From Rutidosis leptorrhynchoides (taxonomy: Eukaryota > Streptophyta > Magnoliopsida > Asterales > Asteraceae): a stretch of DNA of 64,000 nt. Position 1 is the stretch's first letter. Each line of letters starts with the position of its first letter. Below, piece after piece: positions 43,535 through 55,061 of the stretch. A model generated the notes under the pieces. The model did not search any database and was not told the origin of the DNA. It saw only the letters and a program-made list of their open reading frames with translations. The stretch covers positions 191,958,501 to 192,022,500 of the forward strand of contig NC_092334.1 of assembly GCF_046630445.1 (NCBI RefSeq), read 5' to 3'. A program made the position numbers and the translations under genes.

Positions 43535-44821
43535 AAGATTATTATTAATCTTATTATTTTTTTTATTATTAGTGTTATTATTTTTGCGATACAAAAATAA
43601 TAATGTACATCAAATATTATGACGGAGTGCTGTCCAAGTAATTTTCAAAATGAGTTTTCGAGCAAGCTAGAGCTAAGGAAATTATGGGTTATTGCCAAGG
43701 AGGTTATGGGTAATGTTCGGGAGTATTTTTTGTGAATCAAACCTCGTGTTTATCATCTCCGATGCGTCTACGTGCTTTCCTGCAATATTGTATATCAATA
43801 TTAAACAGTGAGTTTCATATGATCCCTTTTACTCAATATATTTTTGGGCTGAGAATACATGCGACTGTTTATAAATACTAAAAATACTAGATTTATATGC
43901 GTGAGTTTCATTTGCTTCCTTTTTAATTGCTTTTGCAATCTATATTTTTGGGCTGAGAATACATGCACTTTATTTTAAACGCAATGGATACAAGTACATA
44001 CTAAATTCTACACCGAGTTTGAACCGAAAATCCCTTAGCTTTGGTAACTAGTAACTGCCGGTTATAAGAACTGGTAGGCGCGAGTAGTTATATATGGATC
44101 CATAAGGCTTGACATCCCCGTCTGTTCCAGGTATAGAAAGAAACTCTAGCCTGAACTATAAAACAGACGTATGCTATTTGAAGTTAGTACACGTTGGATT
44201 GCGTGTATTGTACATGTTGGTTGCATGTTAAACGAGGGGTACTTATTATAAACGTTAAAGTTTAGTTACCAGGGTTCTCAACTTTGTAGAACCGATTGAT
44301 AAACGTTTCGGATGAAACAACTGAAATCTTGTGATCCACCTTTTATTTAAAACATAATGATAAACGTTTTGAATAAAACAACTGAACTTTTGTAATCCAC
44401 ATTGATATACGGATTATGTGTAATATTAAAACTATGAACTCACCAACCTTTGTGTTGACACTTGAAGCATGTTTATTCTCAGGTTTCTAGAAGTCTTCCG
44501 CTGTTTGCTCATACGTGATACAAGTTATGTGCTTGGAGTCATACATGCTATATACAAGAAACTTGCATTCATCAAACCATTACCATGTATCTTATTTTGA
44601 CTGTATTGTCAACAGATGTATTATTGTAAACCATTTAAATGGTGATTGTCTATACGTAGGAATCATCAGATGTAAAAAAACCTGGAATTTATATATTCAT
44701 TTATGAAATACCTTTTCAAACGAATGCAATGTTACAAAACGTATCACATAGAGGTCAAATACCTCGCAATGAAATCAATGAATGACGTGTTCGTCTATAT
44801 GGATTTGGAGCGATCGTCACA
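42152..44821 (+). repeat. 3' LTR of complex E
   Basis: 2670 bp, TGTGATGACCC...CGTCACA. It contains a T-like LTR segment (42866-~43270). Followed directly by the CACTA target duplication. Confidence 0.93.
42866..43270 (+). repeat. T-like LTR segment embedded in LTR of complex E
   Basis: Starting exactly at the LTR terminus TGATAAGGCTAAAAAGG, about 400 bp align with the start of element T's LTR (26703 on) at roughly 90% by eye, to the AT-rich tract near 43240. Downstream sequence returns to LTR-E-specific sequence. It is present in both complete LTRs (partly deleted in the 5' one), so it predates the insertion. Confidence 0.8.
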
Positions 44822-44826
44822 CACTA
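44822..44826 (+). repeat. Target-site duplication CACTA (right) of complex E
   Basis: Second copy of 24209-24213. Confidence 0.95.
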
Positions 44827-45714
44827 GCAGATGGCGTTTTGTCTAGCATAGAAGAAAAGAAGACGGCGAAAGAGATTTGGGATCACCTCGTAAAATTGTA
44901 CGAGACCAAATCACTTCACAACAAGATATTCCTTAAGAGGAAACTTTATGCGCTACGCATGAATGAATCTACTTCAGTTAATGAGCACATTAATTCTTTG
45001 AATACTCTATTTTCTCAACTCGCTTCATTAAGTTGCAATATAGAGCCAAAAGAACGTGCTGAACTTTTACTTCAGAGTCTACCTGATTCGTATGATCAAC
45101 TCATTATTAACTTAACCAATAATGTTCTCTCGGAGTATCTAGTCTATGATGAAGTTGCAGCTGCTATTCTTGAAGAAGAAAATCGGCGCAATAACAAGGA
45201 GGACAAACAGGCCGGTTCACGATAAGTGGAGGCCTTAATGGTGTCAGGAGGGAGATCAACGGAACGTGGCCCAAGTGGGAGTCACAATTATGGTAAACCA
45301 AAGTCTAAAAAGAAGAAGACCTATACATGCTACAATTTTGGCAAGAAAGGTCACCTGAAGAAGGATTGTCGGAGTTTAAATAACTCAAATCCTCAAGGAA
45401 ATATTGCAAGCACTTCAGATGATGGGACTGCTTTGGTTAGTGAGGCAGTGGTAGCAAATGAAGGCAGAAAGACATTTGTTGATGTCTGGTTATTTGACTT
45501 AGGAGCTACTTTTCACATGACCCCTAGAAGAGAATGGTTCAAACAATATGAACGTATCTCAGGAGGATCTGTATACAGTTGCAATGATCATGAACTAAAG
45601 ATCATTGAAATTGGAGATATCGTTTTGAAGATGCATGATGGTACAGTTCGTAGAAGGTGTGCGACACGTGGAGAGTTTGAAGAAGAACTTATTGTCTTTA
45701 GGACAATTGGATGA
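44827..45714 (+). pseudogene. Copia-1 gag C-terminus, zinc knuckle and protease (degenerate)
   Basis: The frame resumes after the CACTA copy with ADGVLSSIEEKK and continues through the gag domain (KEIWDHLVKLYETKSLHNK, LPDSYDQLI). A TAA stop at 45223-45225 interrupts it. The CCHC knuckle at about 45328-45372 has Phe in place of the second Cys (CYNFGKKGHLKKDC). The protease motif reads FDLGAT rather than D(T/S)GAT. A small indel near 45655 then shifts the frame. Each of these would inactivate the polyprotein. Confidence 0.9.
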
Positions 45715-47248
45715 TCTTGGTTGTAAGATGGTGATACATGAGAAGATCATAATAATCAAGAAAGGCGCGGTTGTACTTATGAAAGGAGAAAAGGTGGGTG
45801 CTAATTTATACATTCTGAAAGGCGAGACGGTACATGAATCGGAAGCATTTGTTGCTTCGAATAGTTCAAGTGATAAAGTTGCTATGACATGGCATCAAAA
45901 GCTTGGACACATGTCTGAACAAGGTATGAAGATTCTTGTTGAAAGAAATCTTATTCCTGGTCTTACAAAGGTATCACTACCTTTCTGTAGGCATTGTGTA
46001 ATCGGTAAGCAGCATCGCCTGAAGTTTAACACATCAAATTCTAGAGGTAAATTGGTTCTAGAATTGGTTCACTCTGATGTCTGGCAAGCACCAGTTCAAT
46101 CCCTAGGAGGAACAAAGTATTTTGTATCATTTATTGATGATTACACTAGGAGATGTTGGGTGTACCCAATCAAGAGAAAAGCAGATGTATTTCAAGTTTT
46201 CAAAGTTTACAAAGCGCGGGTTGAACTTGAATCTGGTAAAAAGATCAAGTGTTTAAGGACGGATAATGGAGGAAAATACACTGGTGTTGAATTTGATAAA
46301 TTCTGCAAACAAGAAGGTATCAAAAGACAGTTCACGACGGCATACACTCCTCAACAAAATGGAGTGGCAGAGCGGATGAACAGAACCTTGCTAGATAGAA
46401 CAAGGGCGATGTTGGCAACTGCAAGCTTGGGAAAATCATTCTGGGCAGAAGCAGTAAGTACTGCCTGTTACGTGATAAATCGGTCACCATCAACTGCAAT
46501 TGAGTTGAAATCGCCGATGGAAATGTGGACTGAAAAACCAGTTAATTATTCTGACCTTCATGTATTTGGAAGTCCTGTGTACGCAATGTACAATTCTCAA
46601 GAAACGACAAAGTTGGATCCGAAGTCTAGAAAGTGTTTGTTCTTGGGGTATGCTGATGGAGTTAAGGGGTATCGCTTGTGGGACCCCACTGCCCACAAAG
46701 TAGTCATCAGCAGAGATGTTGTCTTTACAGAAGACAAAGATCTTGAAGATGTTAGCACTTCAAAAGAAACTATACCGATACAGGTGGGTAATGAATTTCA
46801 TAAAGATTCTTCTGAAGCAGTACCAGAGCACGATGAAAATCAAGTAGTCGTTGATGAAGCTCCAGCGACTCGTATTTCTAATCGGGAAAGGAAACGTCCA
46901 GGGTGGCACTCAGATTATATTATGGAAAGAAATGTTGCATATTGTCCTCTAACAGAGGAAGGAGAGCCAACAACTCTTCGCGAGGCACTGAATCATTCAG
47001 ATGCATCTCAGTGGATGATGGCTATGCAGGAAGAAATTGAAGCTCTTCATAAAAATAAAACATGGGAACTTGTGCCATTGCCAAAAGGTAGAAAACCTAT
47101 TGGAAATAAATGGGTGTATAAGATCAAGCGAAATGGCGATGATCAAGTGGAGCGGTATCGTGCAAGACTGGTGGTTAAAGGATATGCTCAGAAAGAAGGT
47201 ACGGACTTCAATGAAATATTTTCTCCTGTGGTTCGACTTACAAAGTAG
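45635..47248 (+). pseudogene. Copia-1 integrase and RT N-terminus
   Basis: After the frameshift the frame contains the GAG-pre-integrase HHCC zinc finger (WHQKLGHM...CRHC), the integrase core with DDE-type residues (HSDVW, FIDDYTRRCW, LRTDNGGKY, PQQNGVAERMNRTL), the C-terminal GKSFWAEA and FGSPVYA blocks, and the start of RT (WELVPLP, NKWVYKIKRNGD, RYRARLVVKGY, FSPVVRL). A small deletion near 47240 produces a stop at 47246-47248. Confidence 0.92.
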
Positions 47249-47256
47249 TTATAGCG

Positions 47257-48516
47257 ATGTGTGCTACATTTGATTTGCATCTAGAGCAGCTAGATGTGAA
47301 AACTGCATTTCTTCATGGAAATCTTGAAGAAGAAATTTATATGCTTCAACCAGAAGGTTTTGAACTACAAGGAAAAAAGAATTTGGTTTGCAGGTTAAAG
47401 AAATCTCTGTATGGTCTCAAACAGGCGCCGAGATGTTGGTACAAGAGATTTGATTCTTTCATAATGAGCCTTGAATATAACAGACTTTATGCAGACCCTT
47501 GTGCATATTTCAAGAGGTTTAGAGACAATGATTTTGTCATTTTGCTGTTATATGTAGACGACATGTTGGTTGCAGGCCCCAACAAAGATCGTATTAATAA
47601 GCTGAAGGCTCAATTGGCTAGGGAGTTTGAAATGAAAGACTTGGGTGCCGCAAACAAGATTCTAGGGATGCAAATTCACCGAGACAGAGATAATAGGAAG
47701 ATTTGGCTTTCTCAAAAGAATTATTTGAAGAAAGTCTTGCAGCGTTTCAATATGCAAGATAGTAAGCCAATCTCAACCCCACTTCCTACTAATATCAAGT
47801 TATCCTCCGTTATGTATCCTAGCAGTGAATACGAGAGGAAGGAGATGTCTCGCGTACCGTATGCAGCAGTAGTGGGAAGTTTAATGTTCGCAATGATATG
47901 TACAAGACCAGACATTGCACATGCAGTGGGAGTAGTTAGTCGGTACATGGCGAATCCTGGTAAAGAGCATTGGAATGCGGTAAAGAGGATCCTTAAATAC
48001 ATCAAGGGAACCTTAGATGTTGCATTATGTTATGGGGAACCGAAATTTATAGTCAAAGGATATGTTGATTCAGATTATGCAGGTGATATCGATAAAAGTA
48101 AATCCACCACCGCATATGGTTTTACACTTTGTGGTGGAATAGTAAGCTGGGTTTCAAAACTGCAGTCAGTTGTGGCAACGTCAACAACAGAGGCAGAATA
48201 TGTAGCAGCTACTCAAGCTACTAAAGAAGCAGTATGGTTGAAGATGTTGTTGGAGGAACTCGGGCACAAACAAGAGAAGATCACTTTGTTTTGTGACAAC
48301 CAGAGTGCCTTGCATCTTGCAAGGAATCCGGCATTTCATTCAAAGACAAAGCATATACGAGTTCAATATCACTTCGTTCGTGAGAAAGTGGAAGAAGGAA
48401 CCGTGGATGTGCAGAAAATTCATACTGATGACAATGTGGCCAATTTTCTAACAAAGTCAATCAACCGTGACAAGTTTATTTGGTGTCGTTCCTCATGCGG
48501 CCTAGCGGAAACGTAA
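47257..48516 (+). pseudogene. Copia-1 reverse transcriptase and RNase H, out of frame with the preceding part
   Basis: An open frame of 419 residues: RT motifs LDVKTAFLHGNLEEEIYM, SLYGLKQAPRCWY and the catalytic LYVDDMLVAG, then Copia RNase H with DSDYAGD, STTAYGF, STTEAEYVA and DNQSAL. It ends 73 bp before the 3' LTR. The domain itself is unbroken but needs the lost upstream frame. Confidence 0.92.
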
Positions 48517-48589
48517 GCAACATCATTGGCAAGGAAGGATTACCGTGTGAAGATTGATTGAACTTCAATCAAATCTTCAAGTGGAAGAT

Positions 48590-49026
48590 TGTTGAATATT
48601 GGAGTAGGTGAGTCAATACTCACATGGGAATTGAATGGTGTTTGGTGCCTACAATTTGAGGAATACAAATTAGACTTTTGGATCATGCATTCATACTACA
48701 CCAACCTTCATTTGAGTAGTATAAATAGAGCTCAACTTATGCTCATTCATTCATCCCAAAAACACATTCTCCATTCATGTACTAAAAGCAATATAGAGAG
48801 TTTGTGAGTGTGTCTCCTAATTACAAGAGATATAAAGATTAGTGCTTATCCTTGTAATTAGAGAGAAGTGTAATTCCTATTATTCTTATTAGTAAAACGT
48901 TTTCTTTCCTTGCTCGTGGTTTTTACCCTATTGGGGTTTTCCACGTTAAATCTCGGTGTCTCTTTATTGTCGCTATTTCATATATTACTAGCGGTTTGCT
49001 ATAATTCGGTGTCACTTTTCTCAACA
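48590..49026 (+). repeat. 3' LTR of Copia-1
   Basis: 437 bp, TGTTGA...CAACA, preceded by AAGTGGAAGAT and followed by TATTT. Confidence 0.95.
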
Positions 49027-49031
49027 TATTT

Positions 49032-51043
49032 CACATCTTAATTGTTTTATTTATTTAACTTTATTTTTTCCTGTATTAACTGCAAAGTACATGAGTTCAC
49101 CACTCCAAGCATTAAAAAAAAAAAAAAAAAAAAAAAAAAACTTGAAGAAAAATGAAGTGAACAAAGCTATTTTTTATCAATGTGGATTTTTTTCAACGAG
49201 TTACTAATTTCTTTCGTAATAGATAAAAAAAAGGAATTTTTTGATACAAAAATAGTTGTACATTTATAAGTTAGTGGGTAGTTTTTTTCCATGAAAATAG
49301 GTGGTTACTTGGATTGTACAATCAAAATATACATGTTCCTTAATGACAACCTTTAGATTTATTATTAGCATTTTCTATAAATAAATAAAACGGATATTTT
49401 CTTTTTCCCAATTAAACATGTTGAATCTTGAGGAAAAAACGTAGTTTATTGCAATTATTTTTTATTTAAAAGTTATCACATTTTTACAGGATGTACAATT
49501 CTATTAACGTGTGATCTCACACTTATAGGAATTCAATCATATGTATTCGAGAGAGTACTTAGATCTAGGTCTGTACGTTTATCTGATTGCAAACATCAAT
49601 CCAACTAACTCACTTCACTCTCCACTCAATAACACGTTAGATAAGAATTATGCGATTTAAATTTAGAGATTGAAATAAATTGCAAATTTAACCTTGTCCA
49701 TTAAGACTTTAACGACAATCGCTTTCTCCAAATATCATTGTTCTATGGATAACGCTTTGTGATTGTATTTGATGTGGGATTGTAACTAGGTTATATGATT
49801 TCGTTATATTATTGCTAGTTAATCACTGATGTTTTTATTTTTATTTTTAATTCTATAATACACTTCCTTTCAAAGAAAACACCTTTTTATATTTACTTAA
49901 TCTATGGTAACAGACTAACAGGTAACAACTAAGAACTTGTTTGATACGGAGTATGTTTTAACAGCATCCTAATAATTATTTATATTATATTATATTATAT
50001 TATATAATATTGTATACCTACATACTCTCCTTCCAAAATTTGTTCCAAAATTTGTAGTTCAAGTTTTGAGGGATTGTAGTTTTAATTCTGCGTTTACACT
50101 ACAAACGGTCCATCAGGTTCCGCTCAATTTACAAAATGGCCCCTCAAGTTTATACTTTTCCAGGGGTAGAAAACGTAAATATATAATTTTATTAAAATAA
50201 AATAAACTAACTCCACCCGAATTTTTAACGGGCTCTATCTTCTCGCTCGGTGCGAGTTAAATTTTTCCGAGACCACCATTCAACTCGAAAAAGTCAGCTG
50301 AACCTAACGGGACTAACTATACGCGAAACGGACATCGTTAAAAAACACTAGATAACGAGCCATATATTCTCGCTCGGTGCGAGTTAAATTTTTTCGAGAC
50401 CACCGTTTAACTCGAAATAATTTTACGCACACAACGCGACTAACTACGCGAAACAGACATCGTTAAAAAAACATTAAATATTTCGGCCTATATTACATAC
50501 ATATACATACGCGTCCAACAAACAACCCAACCTACTAGATATATTATATACCAAACAACGTATATCCAAATTTAGCTGCGTATCGAATACAACTGCAGCA
50601 ACGCGCGGTAGAATTTTTTTTAGTTATTTTTAAATAGTCTCTTATAGATAATGTAGCAAAATGTGAATGATTACATAGCTGAGATTTTAATCATTGAAAA
50701 GGGAATTTTCTTTATACAAATGCGGAGTGGTTGAGACCCAAATTGGGTGGTTTTAGGCTTGTGTTGTCTCCTTGCAAGGGCCCTCCTCCCAATTTTTTTA
50801 ATATCAACTAATATTTTCAAGAAATTTTGTTAGAAATAACTCAAACCCCTATCACGAATTGAAACAAAAAGTCAATCAACAAAAAAAAAAAAAAAAACTA
50901 CTCCGTAAGTCATAAGTTTTGTACATGTCACTATCACGAATTGAAACACCACAAAATCGTACATCTCTATGATTTATTGCACACAAAGTGCAAGGTACAC
51001 TTCAAATGTCAAGTTCGAGGTCATATAAAGACAACGTACTTTA
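49032..51043. other. Intergenic region with a 127-bp tandem pair
   Basis: AT-rich, with A-runs at about 49113-49140 and 50879-50897. No gene recognised. A GC-richer tandem duplication is listed separately. The original neighbour of the tRNA gene before the Copia insertion continues from here. Confidence 0.5.
50241..50494. repeat. 127-bp tandem duplication (two copies)
   Basis: Two units starting TCTCGCTCGGTGCGAGTTAA at 50241 and 50368, with shared CGAGACCACC, ACTCGAAA and CGAAACRGACATCGTTAAAA blocks at equal spacing. They are diverged, so the duplication is not recent. Confidence 0.8.
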
Positions 51044-51533
51044 GTTTTTGTAACTTTTTTTTTGGCGGAAAAAAACGGATTAACATTAAAAATGCAAGGA
51101 AGTTCATCTAAAAGATGTAACCACAAAAAAAAAAAAAAACGTACATATCGAACCACCGAGCTAAATGATACAAACCGAAACAAAACATACTAAACTCGCA
51201 ACAAATACTAAAGCAAGACCAATCTAAAACAAAAGCTATCAAAGTAACGTATAAAGAGATGGACAACAATCTAACCGACGACAATGGGAGATTAAGGCCC
51301 ATTTACCTTCAATACTAACAAAATCCAAACGAAAAAATATCGAAAAACCTCGACTGAGAACTCAAACATCTTTGATGAAAATGCCAAAGGCCTCCATTTC
51401 TGCTCCGTGAACCAACTTTTTTTTTCCCTTCTTCTCCTTCTTTTGCTTCTTGATATTCACCGAAAGAGGAGGCGGGGCATTCAAATTGATGACACCACCT
51501 TATTGAACACCATCCATTTTGTTTTTGTAACTT
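51044..51533 (-). mobile_element. 5'-truncated retroposed insert with poly(A) and 13-bp target duplication
   Basis: The direct repeat GTTTTTGTAACTT at 51044-51056 and 51521-51533 flanks a 464-bp insert whose minus strand ends in poly(A) (T-run about 51055-51063). The minus strand has a short frame with NAPPPLSVNIKKQKKEKKGK and ends MEAFGIFIKDV before a stop; an upstream stop breaks it. The 3' end (CCGTTTTTTTCCGCC plus A) looks like LINE 3' ends here. It is either a truncated LINE or a retrocopy of a host mRNA. Confidence 0.65.
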
Positions 51534-52319
51534 GTAACCACCACTGATCTCACATCAATCCATCAATCAAGAATATTACAAACCTAAATATTAACTTTTT
51601 TTAAAAAAATATGAAAACTCATATAAAAACGACGATGTTTTTAAAAAGAAAACGTTGAGTGTAAAGCTTTGAACAAAAATGAAAAGAAAATCGGTTTGCT
51701 TGGAAGTTAAGTTTGCTTGGAGTCCAAGTTTACGTATGGAGCAAGGAGTCGATATACGGTATGTTTTTTTGTGATTACTAGGAAACTAACTAGAAAACCT
51801 TGAGGATTTAGGTTTTATATTTACTAATAAATAGACTCATACCCTCATCGTTTCATACAAAACCACTTCACTATACTTTGGGAACTTGTAAAACTCAACA
51901 ACTTTGAGTCATAAGCGTTTGTACGCGTGATCATCCGCATTCAAAACATAAATCATTTTATTTCGGGCATAAATCAACAATCTTAAAAGTCTGCATCCAA
52001 TTGCCGCGTAGACAAGACTGACATATTCGATTAATAATGATAAAAGCGAGATTTAGACAATTGCGTTCACTTACTCGAGCTAGCTCTTACTTTGATTTTT
52101 TTGCAAGTCTCTACTTTCTCATCGATTGCCAAAACCTTTAGAGAACTTACTAGGGCTAAAATCTTCGCTTCACTCAATGCATTTGTGCAAGCCCGCTTTT
52201 AAATCCCTTCCTTCTTCCCAAGAATCCAACAAACATGACAACAATGAATATGGGTAAGCTTAATGCTTAGTGAGTACATAGAATGTTGATCAGGGAATTC
52301 GAAAGTTTTGAAGATCAGA
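51534..52319. other. Intergenic, nothing recognised
   Basis: No coding frame, RNA gene or repeat structure that I can support. Confidence 0.5.
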
Positions 52320-52746
52320 GTCAAGCGCCGCTTAAGCCGATGAAAGCGCTGCTTGGGTCCCCATATGGTGATTAAGAATGAAGACCAAGGCGTCGCTTGA
52401 TGAATGAAAGCACCGCTTGCAAGGAAAAAGCGCTTGGAAAGAACCGATTGAAAATCCGCCGCGGAAACGCCTATTGGCCTTTCAAAGCGGCGCTTGCCCC
52501 TGTTGGTTTTGTAAAACTATAAATATGAGGCTAGGGTTTTGAGGCCATATAGGAAAATTTTGAAGGGTTTTTCGTTCCAGAACTGATGAAAGTCGAACTT
52601 TTGAGGTTTTCAAGGAAGTTTGGAGCATTCTAACACCTTCGTCAAGAAGAAGCTAGTAACATCGGTTGATTCTCTAAACAATTTATTTTGATTTTAATTC
52701 TTGTTTGATTCACTATGAATTCTATGTTGGATAATTGTTTTATTGT
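52320..52746 (+). promoter_or_regulatory. LTR-like promoter fragment with GCGCCGCTT motifs and TATA box
   Basis: Between 52323 and 52495 at least five variants of AAGCGCCGCTT (AAGCGCTGCTT, GGCGTCGCTT, AGCACCGCTTG, AGCGGCGCTTG) occur in both orientations, followed by TATAAAT at 52518-52524 and a leader-like stretch. It looks like the U3/R part of an LTR, but no LTR end or partner is identified. Confidence 0.35.
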
Positions 52747-53650
52747 GTAACACCTTATTTTTTTTGTTTTTTTAAAGTCACATCGAAAGTCATGTTTATA
52801 AAATATGACACGTAATATAAACGACACATGTATTACATTACATTAATATCATATCAAATATTAAAAGTCCATTACATATATAAAAACCATGTGTTACGTT
52901 AAGCAAACACACTAGTAACAAAAGACACAACATCAGAGTTTCGACTTGTCATACATATCATCCAGCATCCCATATTCACCCAGACATCTAACATGCAATC
53001 GTACTGAACCTGCAAGGGTGAAAATATGGGGGATTAGCACAACTGCTAAGTGAATGGAACTATCTAACAGCTAAGCATACTGTATCAAACATGCCAGGTC
53101 ATCTATTGCTACATCCGTCAGCAAACAACTAATAGCAACACAAGGATCGACTGCTTGTACGGGCACGCGACTCGTAGCTGATCGGCCTACAGTCTACCGA
53201 TAGTCCCTCCTGCCAGATTATCTGTATAACCGCTCAGACGCAAAGCATGCGTCCTTCTTTGTTATACTGAACATCCGTATGACTTGGATCTAACCTAGCC
53301 TGGCCTCGGTTGACCTCGTGCGGACCCCACCTAGCCTAGCATCAGTGGAATCTCCTGCTAGCCTCGCCTCACTGGTGCTCACAAAATAGTGCACGGAAAT
53401 CACATACAACAACATGGCAGACTATCTAGTGCATATAGGCATACAACGCTAACTCTACATGGCACTCGGCTATCAACATTATAAATTAACAGTAGCATCG
53501 CTTGCTACTCTATACTATAACCGGAGATAGTCCCACTCACCGATACCCGCAAACTCGGTAGTCTAATGTCATCGAGTCTTCTCCTCGTCTATATCACCTG
53601 AGGACAAATACTGAACAAGTTAGTAAATCGCACCACATTTACTAACAATA
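52747..53650. mobile_element. LTR-like sequence, unresolved
   Basis: Starts TGTAACACC, a common LTR start, and is compositionally like Gypsy LTRs of this window, with a promoter-poor, C-rich middle. No primer-binding site, ORF or second LTR is present. TATTG at both 52742 and 53649 is a possible target duplication, but the implied end lacks CA. Possible solo LTR. Confidence 0.3.
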
Positions 53651-53654
53651 TTGC

Positions 53655-53726
<72 letters not shown>

Positions 53727-53773
53727 TACACATACACTACATATATATATATACTCGCACACATATATATGTA

Positions 53774-53808
<35 letters not shown>

Positions 53809-53878
53809 CATACATAGATGTATACATATGTACACAACACTTAATGCACATAAATATAATATACAAAATCATTACATA

Positions 53879-53923
<45 letters not shown>

Positions 53924-53996
53924 CACATATACATATATACATACCGCAACAATATAATAATATTGTACATAAATTCATGTATATATAATACCTACA

Positions 53997-54056
<60 letters not shown>

Positions 54057-54129
54057 CACATATACATATATACATACCGCAACAATATAATAATATTGTA
54101 CATAAATTCATGTATATATAATACCTACA

Positions 54130-54221
<92 letters not shown>

Positions 54222-54310
54222 CACATATACATATATACATACCGCAACAATATAATAATATTGTACATAAATTCATGTATATATAATACCTACACCATAT
54301 ATATATATGG
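53655..54310. repeat. (TA)n microsatellite interleaved with three copies of an 80-bp unit
   Basis: 80-bp units at 53921-54000, 54054-54133 and 54219-54298 begin CACCACATATACATATATAC and end CTACACCAT. They appear identical, and are separated by (TA)n of 53 and 85 bp. Each contains ACAATAT AATA ATATTGT, a small hairpin. The left part (53655-53880) is TA/CA-rich. YIYI-type open frames are artefacts. Confidence 0.92.
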
Positions 54311-54313
54311 TCA

Positions 54314-55009
54314 TAATCAAGAGGGAAGCACTTTTTTTGGGGGAAGGGGAAGCAATTTTTTTTTTCGTTTTTTGAAAAAACTTTATTCACGAACATTATA
54401 GATTAGATGAAAATTTGAACATTTAAAAAAGACACTTTGTGATGAATGTCATTATTTTGGCGGGAAAACGTTCGAAGAAAAAATAAAAACATTCAATGCA
54501 TTGAATGTTTTACTGCTGAGTTTATTTACATCGTTTTGTTTTCATCTTGTGTGAAGTGTTTTTTTTTTGAATTTAGCCCAATTTAGAGTTTAGGGTTTAC
54601 GGTTTAGGGTTTAGGGTTTTCAGGTTTACTCCGTAAACCCTCAACCCAAAACCCTAAACCCTAAACTCTAAACCGTTCGTGTTAAAATATTCAGTCTAAA
54701 CCTTAAACCCTAATTTCTAAACCCAAAACCCTAATTTCTAAACTCTAATAACTAAACCCTAATTTTTAAGCCCCTAATTTCTAAACCCTAATTTCTAACT
54801 CCTTAAAAAAAACTCAGAATCAAAACATTCAATGCATTGAATGTTTTTATTTTTTTTCTTCGAGCGTTTTACCGCCAAAATAATAACATTCATCATAAAG
54901 TGTCTTTTTTAAATGTTCATATTTTCATGTGATCTTGATGCCTGAAAAAAAAATTCGAAAAAAATGAAAAAAATTACTTCCCCCCAAAAAAGTGCTTCCC
55001 TCTTGATTA
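54314..55009. mobile_element. Foldback/MITE-like element with ~200-bp inverted repeats and telomere-like core
   Basis: The left arm begins TAATCAAGAGGGAAGCACTT at 54314; the right arm ends with its reverse complement at 55009. The arms correspond over about 200 bp, including ACATTCAATGCATTGAATGT and TTATTTTGGCGG. The centre (about 54590-54800) holds degenerate TTTAGGG repeats and then AAACCCTAA repeats, also inverted. No ORF. It lies within a (TA)n tract, so target duplications cannot be read. Confidence 0.82.
54590..54800. repeat. Degenerate telomere-like repeats (TTTAGGG / AAACCCT)
   Basis: GGTTTAGGGTTTAGGG-type units to about 54620, then CCCTAAACC and CCCTAATTTCTAAAC units to about 54800. 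Interstitial, inside the foldback element. Confidence 0.85.
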
Positions 55010-55019
55010 AATCTCTCTA

Positions 55020-55056
<37 letters not shown>

Positions 55057-55061
<5 letters not shown>

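Larger units (their letters stand above)
24214..44821 (+). mobile_element. Complex E: non-autonomous Gypsy element with four LTR starts, inserted in Copia gag
   Basis: It begins TGTGATGACCC and ends CGTCACA between CACTA duplications. From left: truncated unit 1 (24214-25477), truncated unit 2 (25478-36595, with element T inside), a complete 5' LTR (36596-38617), PBS, internal region without gag or pol (38618-42151), and 3' LTR (42152-44821). Units 1 and 2 each join about 568 bp of LTR start directly to the ~700-bp internal 3' end, with a CAGT(A) microhomology at the junction. The LTR 3-LTR 4 divergence is roughly 0.6% by eye, below that of the host Copia. Confidence 0.9.
23405..49026 (+). 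mobile_element. Copia-1: Tork/Tnt1-like Copia retrotransposon split by nested insertions
   Basis: Two 437-bp LTRs (TGTTGA...CAACA) with six mismatches (~1.4%) and a TATTT target duplication bound the element. The order is LTR, initiator-tRNA PBS, gag start, a 20.6-kb Gypsy complex inserted after codon 62, then the rest of gag-protease-integrase-RT-RNase H, a purine-rich AAGTGGAAGAT tract and the 3' LTR. Removing the insert leaves about 5.0 kb, the usual size for the lineage. Stops, frameshifts and active-site changes mean it is not autonomous now. It lies 62 bp upstream of the 5' end of the tRNA gene. Confidence 0.95.

Noticed and set aside
45226..45714. Independent gene starting at 45226
   Set aside because: It is the continuation of Copia-1 gag-protease after an in-frame TAA; the apparent start is not an ATG.
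52742..53653. Possible solo LTR with TATTG target duplication
   Set aside because: The implied right end is CTAACAA, not CA, and a 5-bp match in AT-rich DNA is weak; kept only as unresolved LTR-like sequence.
54590..54800. Telomere-like repeats as a sign of a chromosome end
   Set aside because: Short, degenerate, in both orientations and enclosed by inverted-repeat arms; therefore interstitial and part of a mobile element.
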